Under the pieces are notes generated by a model. It was not told the DNA's origin. It made no database searches and was given only the letters and a program-made list of their open reading frames with translations. The position numbers and the translations under genes were made by a program. A stretch of DNA of 64,000 bases from NCBI RefSeq assembly GCF_028858725.1, contig NC_084771.1, positions 2,632,915-2,696,914 of the forward strand, read 5' to 3'. Numbering within the stretch: position 1 is the stretch's first letter; each line of letters starts with the position of its first letter. Origin of the DNA: Colius striatus. Lineage: Eukaryota; Chordata; Aves; Coliiformes; Coliidae. Below are positions 1-9,174 of the stretch, in pieces.

Positions 1-21
1 AGGCACCCTCCGCACTATGGT

Positions 22-732
22 CCTGCCAGGGTGTGAGTGCAGCCCCTGCCACAGCCAGCCCTGCCAGAGGGTGAGTGCAGCCCCTGCCACAGCCAGTGCT
101 GCCAAGGGGTGAGTGCAGCCCCTGCCACAGCCAGTGCTGCCAGGGAGTGAGTGCAGCCCCTGCCACAGCCAGCCCTGCCAGGGTGTGAGTGCAGCCCCTG
201 CCACAGCCAGCCCTGCCAGGGGGTGAGTGCAGCCCCAGCCACAGCCAGCCCTGCCAGGGTGTGAGTGCAGCCCCTGCCACAGCCAGCCCTGCCAGGGTGT
301 GAGTGCAGCCCCAGCCACAGCCAGTGCTGCCAGGGTGTGAGTGCAGCCCCTGCCACAGCCAGCCCTGCCAGGGGGGTGAGTGCAGCCCCTGCCACAGCCA
401 GTGCTGCCAAGGGGTGAGTGCAGCCCCTGCCACAGCCAGTGCTGCCAGGGGGTGAGTGCAGCCCCTGCCACAGCCATCCCTGCCAGGGGGGTGAGTGCAG
501 CCCCAGCCGCAGCCAGTGCTGCCAGGCTGTGAGTGCAGCCCCTGCCACAGCCAGCCCTGCCAGGGAGCTGCCAAGGGGTGAGTGCAGCCCCTGCCACAGC
601 CAGCCCTCCCAGGGAGCTGCCAAGGGGTGAGTGCAGCCCCTGCCACAGCCAGCCCTCCCAGGGAGCTGCCAAGGGGTGAGTGCAGCCCCTGCCACAGCCA
701 GCCCTGCCAAGGAGCTGCCAGGGCCCCTGGGA
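22..732. repeat. 38-bp minisatellite downstream of CLDN2
   Basis: About 19 head-to-tail copies of a unit near 38 bp built on gtgagtgcagcccctgccac followed by a variable agccagccctgccaggg segment. Copies differ mainly at ccctgcc/gtgctgcc and in the number of G's at the joint. The last copies (about 560-720) carry an extra gagctgccaagg insertion. The array is open in several frames only because it lacks TAA/TAG/TGA words. It ends about 40 bp from the CLDN2 poly(A) signal. Confidence 0.9.
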
Positions 733-772
733 GCAGAGAAAAGCTCAGCCACAGCCTGAGTAGAAACACAGG

Positions 773-778
773 TTTATT
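773..778 (-). terminator. CLDN2: CLDN2 poly(A) signal (AATAAA)
   Basis: tttatt on the plus strand reads AATAAA on the minus strand, about 430 nt beyond the CLDN2 stop. Cleavage would fall near 750-760, giving a 3' UTR of roughly 450 nt (about 755-1204). No other AATAAA is seen between the stop and this point. Confidence 0.7.
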
Positions 779-1204
779 GTGACACGGGTTTGCAGCCAGC
801 GCCCCCATACCCCTGCAGCAGCTCCAGACCCACACAGGCACCTTCACCCTGCTCTGACGCCTCTGTGCCCATTGGGCTGGTCCCTGGGGGCACAAGCTCT
901 CCCCTACCCCCCACCTCCCCGAGTCCAGGCAGGCTGCAGGCCAGGGTCCCGCTGTGCCAGGCTGCCCACAGGCGGGTAAGCACAGGGACAGAGCTGGGTT
1001 TGGGGATCGTCAGAGATGTGAGCGGCTCACTGGGATCTCTGAGCAGTCCCAAAGCTCCGGGGATCCCCCGGGGAGAGCGGGGTCAAACCCCCCAGGCACG
1101 TGGGTGAGCAGCCCGAGCACGGGAGGTGCTGCCCGGTGCTCCGCTCCTCCCGTGCCCCCTCGGGAACCGGGAGAGCTGCCAGCCCCGGTTCCCAGCTGCA
1201 GCTG

Positions 1205-1900
1205 CTACACGTAGCCCGTCAGGTTGTAGGAGTTGAGCTCACTCTTGGTCTTCTGCGTGTGGCTGACGGAGGCGCGGGGGCTCTTGGCCGCCAGCAGGCG
1301 GGATCGGGAGGTACCCGTGTAGCTGGCTGTTGGGTCCCGGGCAGGGCAGGAGCTGCAGAGGATGAAGCCGCCGACGAGGGAGAGGAGGGAGGAGACGATG
1401 CCCAAGTAAAGAGCCTCCCCGAGCTCGAACTTCATGCCGTCGGGGATGACGGGGTTGTGGAAATCCCGCAGCACCACGTGGATGTTCCACACCAGAGGGA
1501 CGAAGCAGAGCAGCCCCCCGAGGACAAAGACCACGCCGCCCGCCACAGCCACCCGGTCCTTGCCCGGCGAGCCCTGGCCGAACACCGTGCACCTCATGCC
1601 CACCACGGTGAGGAGACAGGCGAGGGACGAGACGGCGCAGGAGCTCACCATCAGCGCTTGTGCCGCCTGGATGTCGGCGGGCAGGTTGAGCAGGGAGCTG
1701 TAGATGTCACACTGGGTGATGCCCGTGCTGTACGTGGCACACTCCATCCACAGCCCCTTGGTGAAGCTCACCGCCGTCACGATGCTGGCTCCCACGTAGG
1801 CGCTGCTCTTCCAGCTGGGCAGCAGCGTGGCCGTCAGCGTGCCAACGTAGCCCAGGAAGGCCACGGCGTAGCCCAGCAGCTGCAGCCCCATGGAGACCAT
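1205..1900 (-). CDS. CLDN2: Claudin-2 (paracellular cation/water pore claudin)
   Basis: A single-exon CDS of 231 residues, close to the 230 of mammalian claudin-2. Claudin-2 forms cation- and water-permeable paracellular pores in epithelial tight junctions. The protein has four membrane segments (about residues 8-28, 82-102, 117-140, 163-185). The first extracellular loop has the family signature W, GLW and two cysteines (KGLWMEC...TQCDIY). The Asp and Tyr after the second Cys match the pore-lining D65/Y67 of claudin-2. The C terminus is NSYNLTGYV, with the PDZ-binding TGYV. I chose the Met at 1900 (MVSMGLQLLGY) because it matches the family start; the frame is open further upstream to 2020, which would add 40 residues unlike claudins. 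Intronless coding is normal for CLDN2. The gene is divergent from RIPPLY1. Other claudins end differently and lack the CDIYS loop, so the call is firm. Confidence 0.95.
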   Translation of the reverse strand: MVSMGLQLLGYAVAFLGYVGTLTATLLPSWKSSAYVGASIVTAVSFTKGLWMECATYSTGITQCDIYSSLLNLPADIQAAQALMVSSCAVSSLACLLTVVGMRCTVFGQGSPGKDRVAVAGGVVFVLGGLLCFVPLVWNIHVVLRDFHNPVIPDGMKFELGEALYLGIVSSLLSLVGGFILCSSCPARDPTASYTGTSRSRLLAAKSPRASVSHTQKTKSELNSYNLTGYV

Positions 1901-2480
1901 GGCGGGGGCTGGCTGAGCCCTCCCCGAGGCTCGGCGGCTTCTGGCCCGGCTCGTCCGGCGCTCAGCGTCCCATGGCCGTGCCCGCAGCTCCGCCCCGCCG
2001 CCGCTTCTGTGTGCGGGCACGGGCCCGTGCGTGGGAGCCGGGGGGAGGAGAGGTTACCTGCGAGAGCGGAGAGCGATCCCTTCCCGATTAACGATTGACC
2101 CGAGCCCGCGGGGGAGCGCCAGGCGCCCTTTCACCTCCGCTATCGCCCCGGGCAGGCGTCAGAGGCAGAGCGGCGCGGCCCGGGAACGGCGCCAAAGCCG
2201 GCCCTCGGAGGCAGCGCTGGCGGGGCAAGGCACCCGCTGCCTTCCCGGGGAGCACCCCTGCCATGTCCCCAGCCGAGGAGGCCAAAAAGCTCCGGCTGGT
2301 CCTTGGCAGCCGCAGGAGGCAGTTTGGGGTGGCGGCCCTGAGGCTGCCCTGGATGAGGATGGGGACTGTGCCTCGTCCCCACGTGCACGGGGCTCACCCA
2401 AAGGCGTCTGCGGCCACCACCCTGGCTCCGGAGGGACAACGGGATGTGCCCACCCCAGGCTGAGCCGTGGCTGTTGGCTC
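1901..2480. promoter_or_regulatory. CLDN2: GC-rich CLDN2 upstream region
   Basis: CpG-dense sequence 5' of the CLDN2 start, on the side facing RIPPLY1. It should hold the CLDN2 5' UTR and probably its promoter. I see no clear TATA box, and the 5' exon structure cannot be fixed from sequence alone. No coding exon is recognised. Confidence 0.45.
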
Positions 2481-2519
2481 TGTGCTGCTGGGGACGAGGA
2501 TGCAGAGGGACACGGTGCC

Positions 2520-4014
2520 TGTGCATCCCCAGGTCACAGAACTGGACATGAAGGACATGATGCTGGATCCCCAGGTCACAGAACTGGACATGAAGGACAT
2601 GATGCTGGATCCCCAGGTCACAGAACTGGTGGGGAGGGACATGGTGCTGCATCCCCAGGTCACAGAACTGGTGGGGAGGGACACAGTGCTGCATCCCCAG
2701 GTCACAGAACTGGTGGGGAGGGGCATGATTCTGCATCCCCAGGTCACAGAACTGGTGGGGAGGGGCATGGTGCTGCATCCCCAGGTCACAGAACTGGTGG
2801 GGAAGGACATGGTGCTGCATCCCCAGGTCACAGAACTGGTGGGGAAGGACATGATGCTGCATCCCCAGGTCACAGAACTGTTCGGGAAGGACATGATGCT
2901 GCATCCTCAAGTCACAGAACTGGTCATGAAGGACATGGTGCTGCATCCCCAGGTCACAGAACTGGTGGGGAGGGACATGATGCTGCATCCCCAGGTCACA
3001 GAACTGGTGGGGAGGGACATGGTGCTGCATCCCCAGGTCACAGAACTGGTGGGGAGGGACATGATGCTGCATCCCCAGGTCACAGAACTGGTGGGGAAGG
3101 ACATGGTGCTGCATCCCCAGGTCACAGAACTGGTGGGGAGGGACATGATGCTGCATCCCCAGGTCACAGAACTGGTGGGGAGGGACACGGTGCCTGTGCA
3201 TCCCCAGGTCACAGAACTGGTGGGGAGGGACATGATGCTGCATCCCCAGGTCACAGAACTGATGGGGAAGGACATGGTGCTGCATCCCCAGGTCACAGAA
3301 CTGGTGGGGAAGGACATGGTGCTGCATCCCCAGGTCACAGAACTGGTGGGGAGGGACATGGTGCTGCATCCCCAGGTCACAGAACTGGTGGGGAGGGACA
3401 TGATGCTGCATCCCCAGGTCACAGAACTGATGGGGAAGGACATGGTGCTGCATCCCCAGGTCACAGAACTGGTGGGGAAGGACATGGTGCTGCATCCCCA
3501 GGTCACAGAACTGGTGGGGAAGGACATGGTGCTGCATCCCCACCACAGAACTGGTGGGGAAGGACATGGTGCTGCATCCCCAGGTCACAGAACTGGTGGG
3601 GAAGGACATGGTGCTGCATCCCCACCACAGAACTGGTGGGGAAGGACATGGTGCTGCATCCCCAGGTCACAGAACTGGTGGGGAAGGACATGGTGCTGCA
3701 TCCCCAGGTCACAGAACTGGTGGGGAAGGACATGATGCTGCATCCCCAAGTCACAGAACTGGTGGGGAAGGACACAGTGCTGCATCCCCAGGTCACAGAA
3801 CTGGTGGGGAGGGACATGATGCTGCATCCCCAGGTGACAGAACTGGTGGGGAGGGACACAGTGCTGCATCCCCAGGTCACAGAACTGGTCATGAAGGACA
3901 TGATGCTGCATCCCCAAGTCACAGAACTGGTGGGGAAGGACATGGTGCTGCATCCCCAGGTCACAGAACTGGTGGGGAAGGACATGGTGCTGCATCCCCA
4001 GGTCACAGAACTGC
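2520..4014. repeat. 42-bp minisatellite between CLDN2 and RIPPLY1
   Basis: About 35 copies of a 42-bp unit (catccccaggtcacagaact + ggtggggaaggacatggtgctg). Main variants are ggg/gga at the aag/agg site, atg/gtg, and a few shorter units with caccacagaactg near 3540 and 3625. The earliest copies (2524-2620) have gacatgaaggacatg. Because 42 is a multiple of three, the array stays open in several frames on both strands; these reading frames are not genes. Confidence 0.95.
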
Positions 4015-5680
4015 CCCAGCCCACAGCAGCAGCACCTCTGGATGCTGTGTGAGCATGGTGGATGCCCCAGCCCGTGGGGGCTGGGCTGAGCACACCGGGC
4101 TGCAGCTCCCACTTGCTGCTGCTAGCAGGGGGGTTCTGCTGGTGTCATCTCCCTCTGCAGCCCTGGCAATGGGTGAGGGAGGTTGGCAGAGGTGCTGGAG
4201 CGGGCTGGTTTGTTTTCCTTCTGTTTCCAAATTCCTCCTCCCGCGGTGGATTGCGAAAGCAGCCTGAACCAGCCCTGAACCCACCTGGCACCGTGGCCCG
4301 GAGCGCTGCCACCACCCCAGCCCGAGCTCACACCTCACATGCAACCCTCTGTCTCCTTTCCCATGCACTAAATACACCTCCTGCTCCATCTCAGGGGATG
4401 CTGCTGCAAAAGAAACCCCTTGGGGTGCTCAGGGAGGCTGCAGAAAGGCCCAGGAGATGCGGGCCAGAGCACTGTGGTACTTACAGAGGTGGCTGGAGAT
4501 GCGGTGCAGGACCCAGGGCGGCTGCAGCCGGGGCTGGAGGTGGCTGGTCAGGGCAGGGTGAGCGGCCAGAGCCCCAGCACAGAGGATCAGGGGGCTGCAA
4601 ATTGTTTAGCCACGGCTTTGCAAAATCCACCTCCAAATCTCAGCCTGGCTCAGAAGCTTATTGCAGGGCAGAATTCAACCCTTTCGGTGTCGGGAAGGAC
4701 CGAAGAGCTGGGCTGCCTCGTTTTGCTTGCTGCCTGTGAATGATCAGGTTGGGATTGCCTGTGTGGCTCAGGGCCATGGCCTGCTGTCACCTTGCTGCCT
4801 GGCCTTGGTGGCTGGTGGGTGACTGTGTGCCGGGGCCGCAGGGGCAGGGAAACACCAGCAAACACCAGCAGGTTGGACTCCCTGTGCCCACAGGCTGAGC
4901 TCAGGCTGCTGGTTTGCTCCTGCTGGCCCTTGTTTGTCCTCTGCAGGGTTTGTTGTTATAAGACTCCTGGCCCAAATGAGGAGCAAATGGAGAGAGCAGT
5001 GAGAGCTGTGCCGGGCCCGTGCCCCCTCCCGCTCGCCGGCTGCTGCAGATGGAGAGGCACAGGGAGGGCCCCTGGTGACAAATTGTGCTCAGAGCTGAGC
5101 AGGATCCGGCTGGCATTTGGACAAGGGTGTTTTGATGCTGATAGCAGAGCTACAGCAGGGACCATTTGCTATTTTCTTTCCTTGTCCCAGACTGAAACCT
5201 TCCGAGGAGCAGGAGGTGCCCTGTGGCACCTCAGCCTGGGCACGTGGTGGGGCTGGGGGGAACCAGGGCAGGCACCCTTCTATCCAGAAGGTTTTCTATA
5301 CCTGTGGTCCCCATCTCAAAAAGCCAGAGGAGGGAGCTGGACAGGGGCAAGTGCCTGCTCTTCCTGTTGCCCCAGGAACAGGCTCTGGCAGCTCCCCAGG
5401 GCCATCTGAGCAGGGCCCGTGGCTGCCCGAGCAGTCCCAATGCCCTGCCTGCGCCCGGGGCTCACCCCTGCTGTCCATCTTCTCTCCCTCTCCTCTCCTG
5501 AGCATCCCACCCACCTGTCAGCAGGTTGCTCTGTGCTTGCCAGCCCTGCACACCGGTGCCCACCACGCTGCCCTCACCGTGCCCGTCACACGCTGCCCGT
5601 GCTGTCTCCATCCCCAGCCCACCACGCTGTGCCCAGGCCGTGCCCCTCAGGCTGCCCCACCACTCCCCATCCCTTCCCCC
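4015..5680. other. Intergenic sequence upstream of RIPPLY1, no gene seen
   Basis: GC-rich, mostly unique sequence between the 42-bp array and the RIPPLY1 promoter region. Frames are short and show no recognisable protein. A C-run lies near 5678-5690. It may carry regulatory sequence for the divergent CLDN2/RIPPLY1 pair, but nothing specific is supported here. Confidence 0.5.
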
Positions 5681-5691
5681 CCCCCCCTCCC

Positions 5692-5745
5692 CTATGCAAA
5701 TGGCCACAAAGAGCATTTAATCATCCTCCTTAATTGTCTCTGCCC
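5692..5745 (+). promoter_or_regulatory. AT-rich octamer/homeodomain-like cluster upstream of RIPPLY1
   Basis: A short AT-rich island in GC-rich surroundings. It has a perfect POU octamer ATGCAAAT (5694-5701), then atttaatcatcc and cttaattg homeodomain-type words. It lies about 280 bp 5' of the RIPPLY1 TATA box. The motif content is seen; enhancer function is inferred. Confidence 0.3.
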
Positions 5746-5881
5746 TCCCCTGTTCCCCCCTGGGGATTTTCTCACAAATGGTGTCCAACTTTTCCCTTCT
5801 GTGTTTTGCTTTTCCACCAGAGAGCGAAGCCCCTCCAGCCCCCAGCCTCCCCCCAGCCTCTGTTTACACAACTGGGACAGA

Positions 5882-5899
5882 TTTCACACCCCAGCAACT
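5882..5899 (+). promoter_or_regulatory. RIPPLY1: Candidate T-box half-site and E-box of RIPPLY1
   Basis: tttcacacc (5882-5890) matches the T-box half-site TCACACC, and caactg (5894-5899) is an E-box. Both are about 75-90 bp 5' of the TATA box. Ripply genes are known targets and antagonists of T-box factors such as Tbx6, so a site here fits, but short motifs occur by chance. Confidence 0.3.
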
Positions 5900-5970
5900 G
5901 CTGCCCCTGCAACCCCATCCCTCCCTTGCCCCTGCCCCGAAGAATTTGTGAGTCACTGGCTGGGGCAGGG

Positions 5971-5979
5971 CTATAAAGG
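5971..5979 (+). promoter_or_regulatory. RIPPLY1: RIPPLY1 TATA box (ctataaagg)
   Basis: A good TATA element, ctataaagg, about 55 bp 5' of a Kozak-strength ATG (gccaccATGG at 6031). The expected start of transcription is near 6000-6005, leaving a 5' UTR of only about 30 nt. Confidence 0.7.
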
Positions 5980-6030
5980 TGTCGTGGTCAGAAGCCTGCA
6001 GGGTCAGAGGGGACACGGCTGCCTGCCACC

Positions 6031-8314
6031 ATGGAAGCTGCTGCCTGTTGCCTGTCTCCCCATGGGCTCTGGAGGCCTGTGACCAGTGCTTGCCCACCAG
6101 CCCCAGGGCTGCAGCAAGGGGGAAGGTATGTGGGTGCTGTGCAGCCTGAGGAGCATGTGGGAGCTGGGATGGGGAAGGCTCTGGCTCAGCTCTGGTGAAG
6201 GGGGTGTGGAAGAGAGGATGCAGAGCCCATGGTGGGGAAGAGAGAGTGCAGGCTGGGGAGCAATGCTGGGGGGGCTGGGGGGCTGAAGCAGGGCTGAAGC
6301 TGTGAAGCTGAGGTGGTAGGAGTGGACACTCACCTGCCTGACACACGAGCCACACACCCAGGCAGGGGCTGAGCTGGGTGGGTGACACTGTGGGGCTGGG
6401 AGTGTGTGGCTGCAGTGACACTGTGGGGCTGAGGTGACACTGTGGGGCTGGGGCTGTGTGGGGCTGGGGCTGTATGGCTGCAGTGACACTGTGGGGTTGA
6501 GGCTGTGTGGGGCTGAGGTGACACTGTGGGGCTGAGGTGACACTGTGGGACTGGGGCTGTGTGGGGCTGTGACACTGTGGGGCTGGGGCTGTGTGGCTGC
6601 GGTGGTGAGGAGCCAGGGGAGGCAGAGGGGGCCGGGGCAGGGGCCATGGTGCTGAACCGCTCTCCACACGCAGGTCGCCGCCTCTCTGGAGACCGTGGCT
6701 GCCCCGAGCCGAGGAGGGAGCCGGGCACACGGACACGGTGAGTCGCCCCTTCCCCGCTGCATCCCCCCATTTCCCACTGCCAGGGCTGGAGGCACAGGGC
6801 TGGCACAAAGCCGTCCCCTCGCCCCACACTCCTTCATACCCCCAGGGCGCTGTTCCCCAGCCGTGCTGTGCCCATCTCCCCGTGCCCATCACCCCTCTGC
6901 CCAGCAGCCACGGACCCTCGCGGCGGCAGGGCAGGCAGCCCCAGCAGCCGTGGGCAGCATAGCCTGGGCAGCACAGCCATGGACAGCACAGGCAGGGGCA
7001 GCACAGCCTGCTCCCAGCCCGGCGGGCATTCCTCAGGGGGTTAGCGGGATGCCTGGCACAAGCACTGGGCTGGTGAGGGGGGATTACACTGGCACAAAGC
7101 CTGTCGGGAGGAGGGGGATGTAAGCTCCCTTTGCCGGGATGTAAGAACCTAAACCCAGAAGAGGGGGCTGATGTGGCTTTAGAGTCTGCTCATGCTGCCA
7201 GCCAGGTCCGCGTGTGCCCTGCCGGGCCGGGAGGAGGGGGCAGCAGCAGCCCCCGGGCACATCCCACCCTGATTGTGTCTCCTCAGGCTCGGACTCGGGG
7301 AGCTGAGGTGGATGGCGGCACTGACAAAGCGCTGGCGCTTTTCCACCACCCGGTCAGGTACGTCTGTCCCGTCCCGTCCCTCCTGCTCGTGCCATGTCCA
7401 TCCCGTCCGATCCGTGCCATGTCCGTCCCGTCCCACCCGTGCCATGTCCGTCCCTTCCCACCCGTGCCATGTCCGTCCCTCCCGCCAGTGCCACGTCTGT
7501 CCCTCCAGCCCGTTCCATGTCTGTCCCCCCCGCTCGTGCCATGTCCGTCCCTCCCGCTCGTGCCATGTCTGTCCCTCCCGCCCGTGCCATGTCTCTCCCG
7601 TCCCGTCCCACCCGTTCCATGTCTGTCCCTCCAGCCCGTTCCATGTCCGTCCCTCCCGCCCGTGCCATGTCTGTCCCTCCCGCCCGTGCCATGTCTCTCC
7701 CGTCCCGTCCCACCCGTGCCATGTCTGTCCCTCTCGCCCGTGCCATGTCTGTCCCGTCCGACCCGTGCCATGTCCGTCCCTCCCACCCGTGCCATGTCTG
7801 TCCCTCCCGCCCGTGCCATGTCCGTCCCGTCCGATCCGTGCCATGTCCGTCCCGTCCCACCCGTGCCATGTCTGTCCCTCCCGCCCGTGCCATGTCCGTC
7901 CCGTCCCGTCCCACCCGTGCCATGTCTGTCCCTCCAGCCCGTTCCATGTCTGTCCCGTCCCTCCCGCCCGTGCCATGTCCGTCCCGCCCCGTCCCGCGGG
8001 CGGGCACCGAGGGCAGCGGGCGGGCAGCGGCCTCACCCCGCGCCGCCCCGCGCAGGATCCTCTGGCCCAAGGCCAAGGCTTTCGACTATCTGTACGCCGT
8101 GGGGGAGAAGCTGCTGGAGAACTTCCCGGTGCAGGCCACGCTCTGCCTGTACGAGGACTCGGACAGCGAGGAGGAGGAGGAGGAGGAGGAGGAGGAGGAG
8201 GAGGAGGAAGAGGAGGAGGAGGAAGAAGAGGAGGAGGAAGAAGAGGAGGAGGCGGCGGGGGTCACGGCGGCCGGTGCCCCGCCGCAGGCAGGCGGCCGGG
8301 ACGGAGCGGAGTGA
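6031..8314 (+). CDS. RIPPLY1: RIPPLY1, Groucho/TLE-linked T-box corepressor
   Basis: Ripply proteins recruit Groucho/TLE to T-box factors in the nucleus and switch off Tbx6/Mesp activity during somite formation. Coding exons are 6031-6125, 6674-6737, 7287-7357 and 8056-8314; GT/AG sites and phases join exactly to 489 nt, 162 residues (human about 151). Exon 2 encodes LWRPWLPR, the WRPW Groucho-binding motif. Exons 3-4 encode the Ripply homology region (FHHPVR|ILWPKAKAFDYLY...NFPVQATLCLYEDSDSE), which binds T-box proteins. The acidic end is expanded to about 28 Glu codons (8168-8251, GAG with GAA interruptions) and is followed by a short Ala/Gly-rich tail. Exon 1 also encodes LWRPV, a near copy of the motif. 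Start: first ATG after the TATA box, in strong Kozak context. Introns 1 and 3 hold minisatellites, and the stop runs directly into another, so the 3' UTR is probably repetitive; no AATAAA was found. Confidence 0.92.
6385..6610. repeat. gtgacactgtggggctg repeats in RIPPLY1 intron 1
   Basis: Irregular tandem units of gtgacactgtggggctg alternating with gggctgtgtggggctg, about 17-34 bp apart. They fill the second half of intron 1, ending about 65 bp before exon 2. Confidence 0.8.
7372..7985. repeat. Roughly 20-bp minisatellite filling RIPPLY1 intron 3
   Basis: About 30 copies of cccgtgccatgtctgtccct-like units, with inserts of cccgtcc creating 20-25-bp variants. The array begins about 15 bp after the exon 3 donor and stops about 70 bp before the exon 4 acceptor, so nearly the whole 698-bp intron is repeat. 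The plus strand is C/T-rich. Confidence 0.9.
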
Positions 8315-8665
8315 GAGCGCGGGGGCACGGCGGAGGGGCGAGCGGCCGCGGGCACGGAGCGGCGGCGGGTGCCACGGAGCGGCCGCGGGCACGGGGCGGG
8401 TGTCACGGAGCGGCGGCGGGCACGGGTGGGGTGCCACGGAGCGGCCGCGGGCACGGGGCGGGTGTCACGGAGCGGCGGCGGGCACGGGTGGGGTGCCACG
8501 GAGCGGCCGCGGGCACGGGGCGGGTGTCACGGAGCGGCGGCGGGCACGGGGGGGGTGCCACGGAGCGGCCGCGGGCACGGGGCGGGTGTCACGGAGCGGC
8601 GGCGGGCACGGGGCGGGTGTCACGGAGCGGCGGCGGGCACGGGGCGGGTGCCACGGAGCGTCCGC
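8315..8665. repeat. 31-bp GC minisatellite after the RIPPLY1 stop
   Basis: About 11 copies of a 31-bp unit, cacggagcggcggcgggcac plus ggggcgggtgt. Two unit types (ccgcgg and cggcgg) are interspersed with gggtgc/gggtgt joints. It starts within about 20 bp of the RIPPLY1 stop codon and so probably lies in the transcript's 3' UTR. Confidence 0.85.
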
Positions 8666-8749
8666 GGGCACTGACGGCTCCGTCCGCGTCACGGCCCGGC
8701 CCAGGCTCTGCCCGCGGGCAGCGGCGCAACCCCGCCCCGCCGCGGCCGC

Positions 8750-9054
8750 CTGCCATTGGCTGCCTTGATGCCCCGCCGCGGCCCAGGCTGCCGCCATGCC
8801 CCGCCGCAGTCGCAACCGCCTGCCATTGGCTGCCGCCATGCCCCGCCGCAGTCGCAGCCGCCTGCCATTGGCTGCCGTGACGCCCCTCCGCGGCCGCAAC
8901 CGCCTGCCATTGGCTGCCGCGGGAGGGGGACGGCGGCGTGCGCGGGCCGTTCGATTGGTCGGGGGGCGGGCGGGGGGCGGGGCCTGGCGGGCAGGGGGCG
9001 GGGCCTCGGCGGCGGCGGCGGGAGGGAGCGGCTGCGGCGCGGCGCGAGGCCGCC
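8750..9054 (+). promoter_or_regulatory. CpG-island promoter with tandem NF-Y (CCAAT) boxes and GC boxes
   Basis: Five inverted CCAAT boxes (ATTGG) at 8755, 8825, 8867, 8909 and 8954. The first four sit in copies of one duplicated unit containing gcctgccattggctgcc; spacing is 70, 42, 42 and 45 bp. They are followed by Sp1-type gggggcgggg boxes at about 8961-9004 and no TATA. This is the layout of an NF-Y/Sp1 promoter firing rightwards, with a start expected near 9000-9030. The next plus-strand coding exon is PRRG3 at 12814, so it is most simply a PRRG3 promoter; that link is inferred. Confidence 0.6.
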
Positions 9055-9059
9055 ATGAG
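9005..9059 (+). other. Candidate first (5' UTR) exon with donor at 9060
   Basis: Sequence directly after the NF-Y/Sp1 cluster ends gccgccATGAG|gtacgg, an optimal Kozak ATG two bases before a usable donor. If spliced to the PRRG3 exon at about 12777, the ATG would read two codons and then stop, making it a minimal upstream ORF. I see no long protein from this ATG, so I treat it as a noncoding leader exon. Transcript data are absent. Confidence 0.35.
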
Positions 9060-9174
9060 GTACGGGCGGCGCGGGACGGGACGGCGGCCGGGGCTGTGGC
9101 CCAGGAGGGGCTGGAGGAGCTGACAGGGCTGTCCTGGGCGTGTGCGGACGAGCTGCGGAGACGGGGCGGGGGAG

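Noticed and set aside
2031-4093. Large repeat-protein frames (up to 673 codons)
   Set aside because: Artefact of the 42-bp unit being a multiple of three. No start context, homology or splice signals.
6072-6086. First impression that RIPPLY1 had lost its WRPW motif (LWRPV)
   Set aside because: The proper LWRPW is in exon 2 at about 6690-6705, in phase with exon 1.
7131-8880. Frames of about 540 codons over RIPPLY1
   Set aside because: They run through intron 3 and flanking minisatellites. Only the short exon parts matching Ripply proteins are real.
9055-9057. ATG in optimal Kozak context as the start of a new gene
   Set aside because: Only two bases precede a donor, and no downstream exon continues a recognisable protein; treated as a leader exon with a minimal upstream frame.
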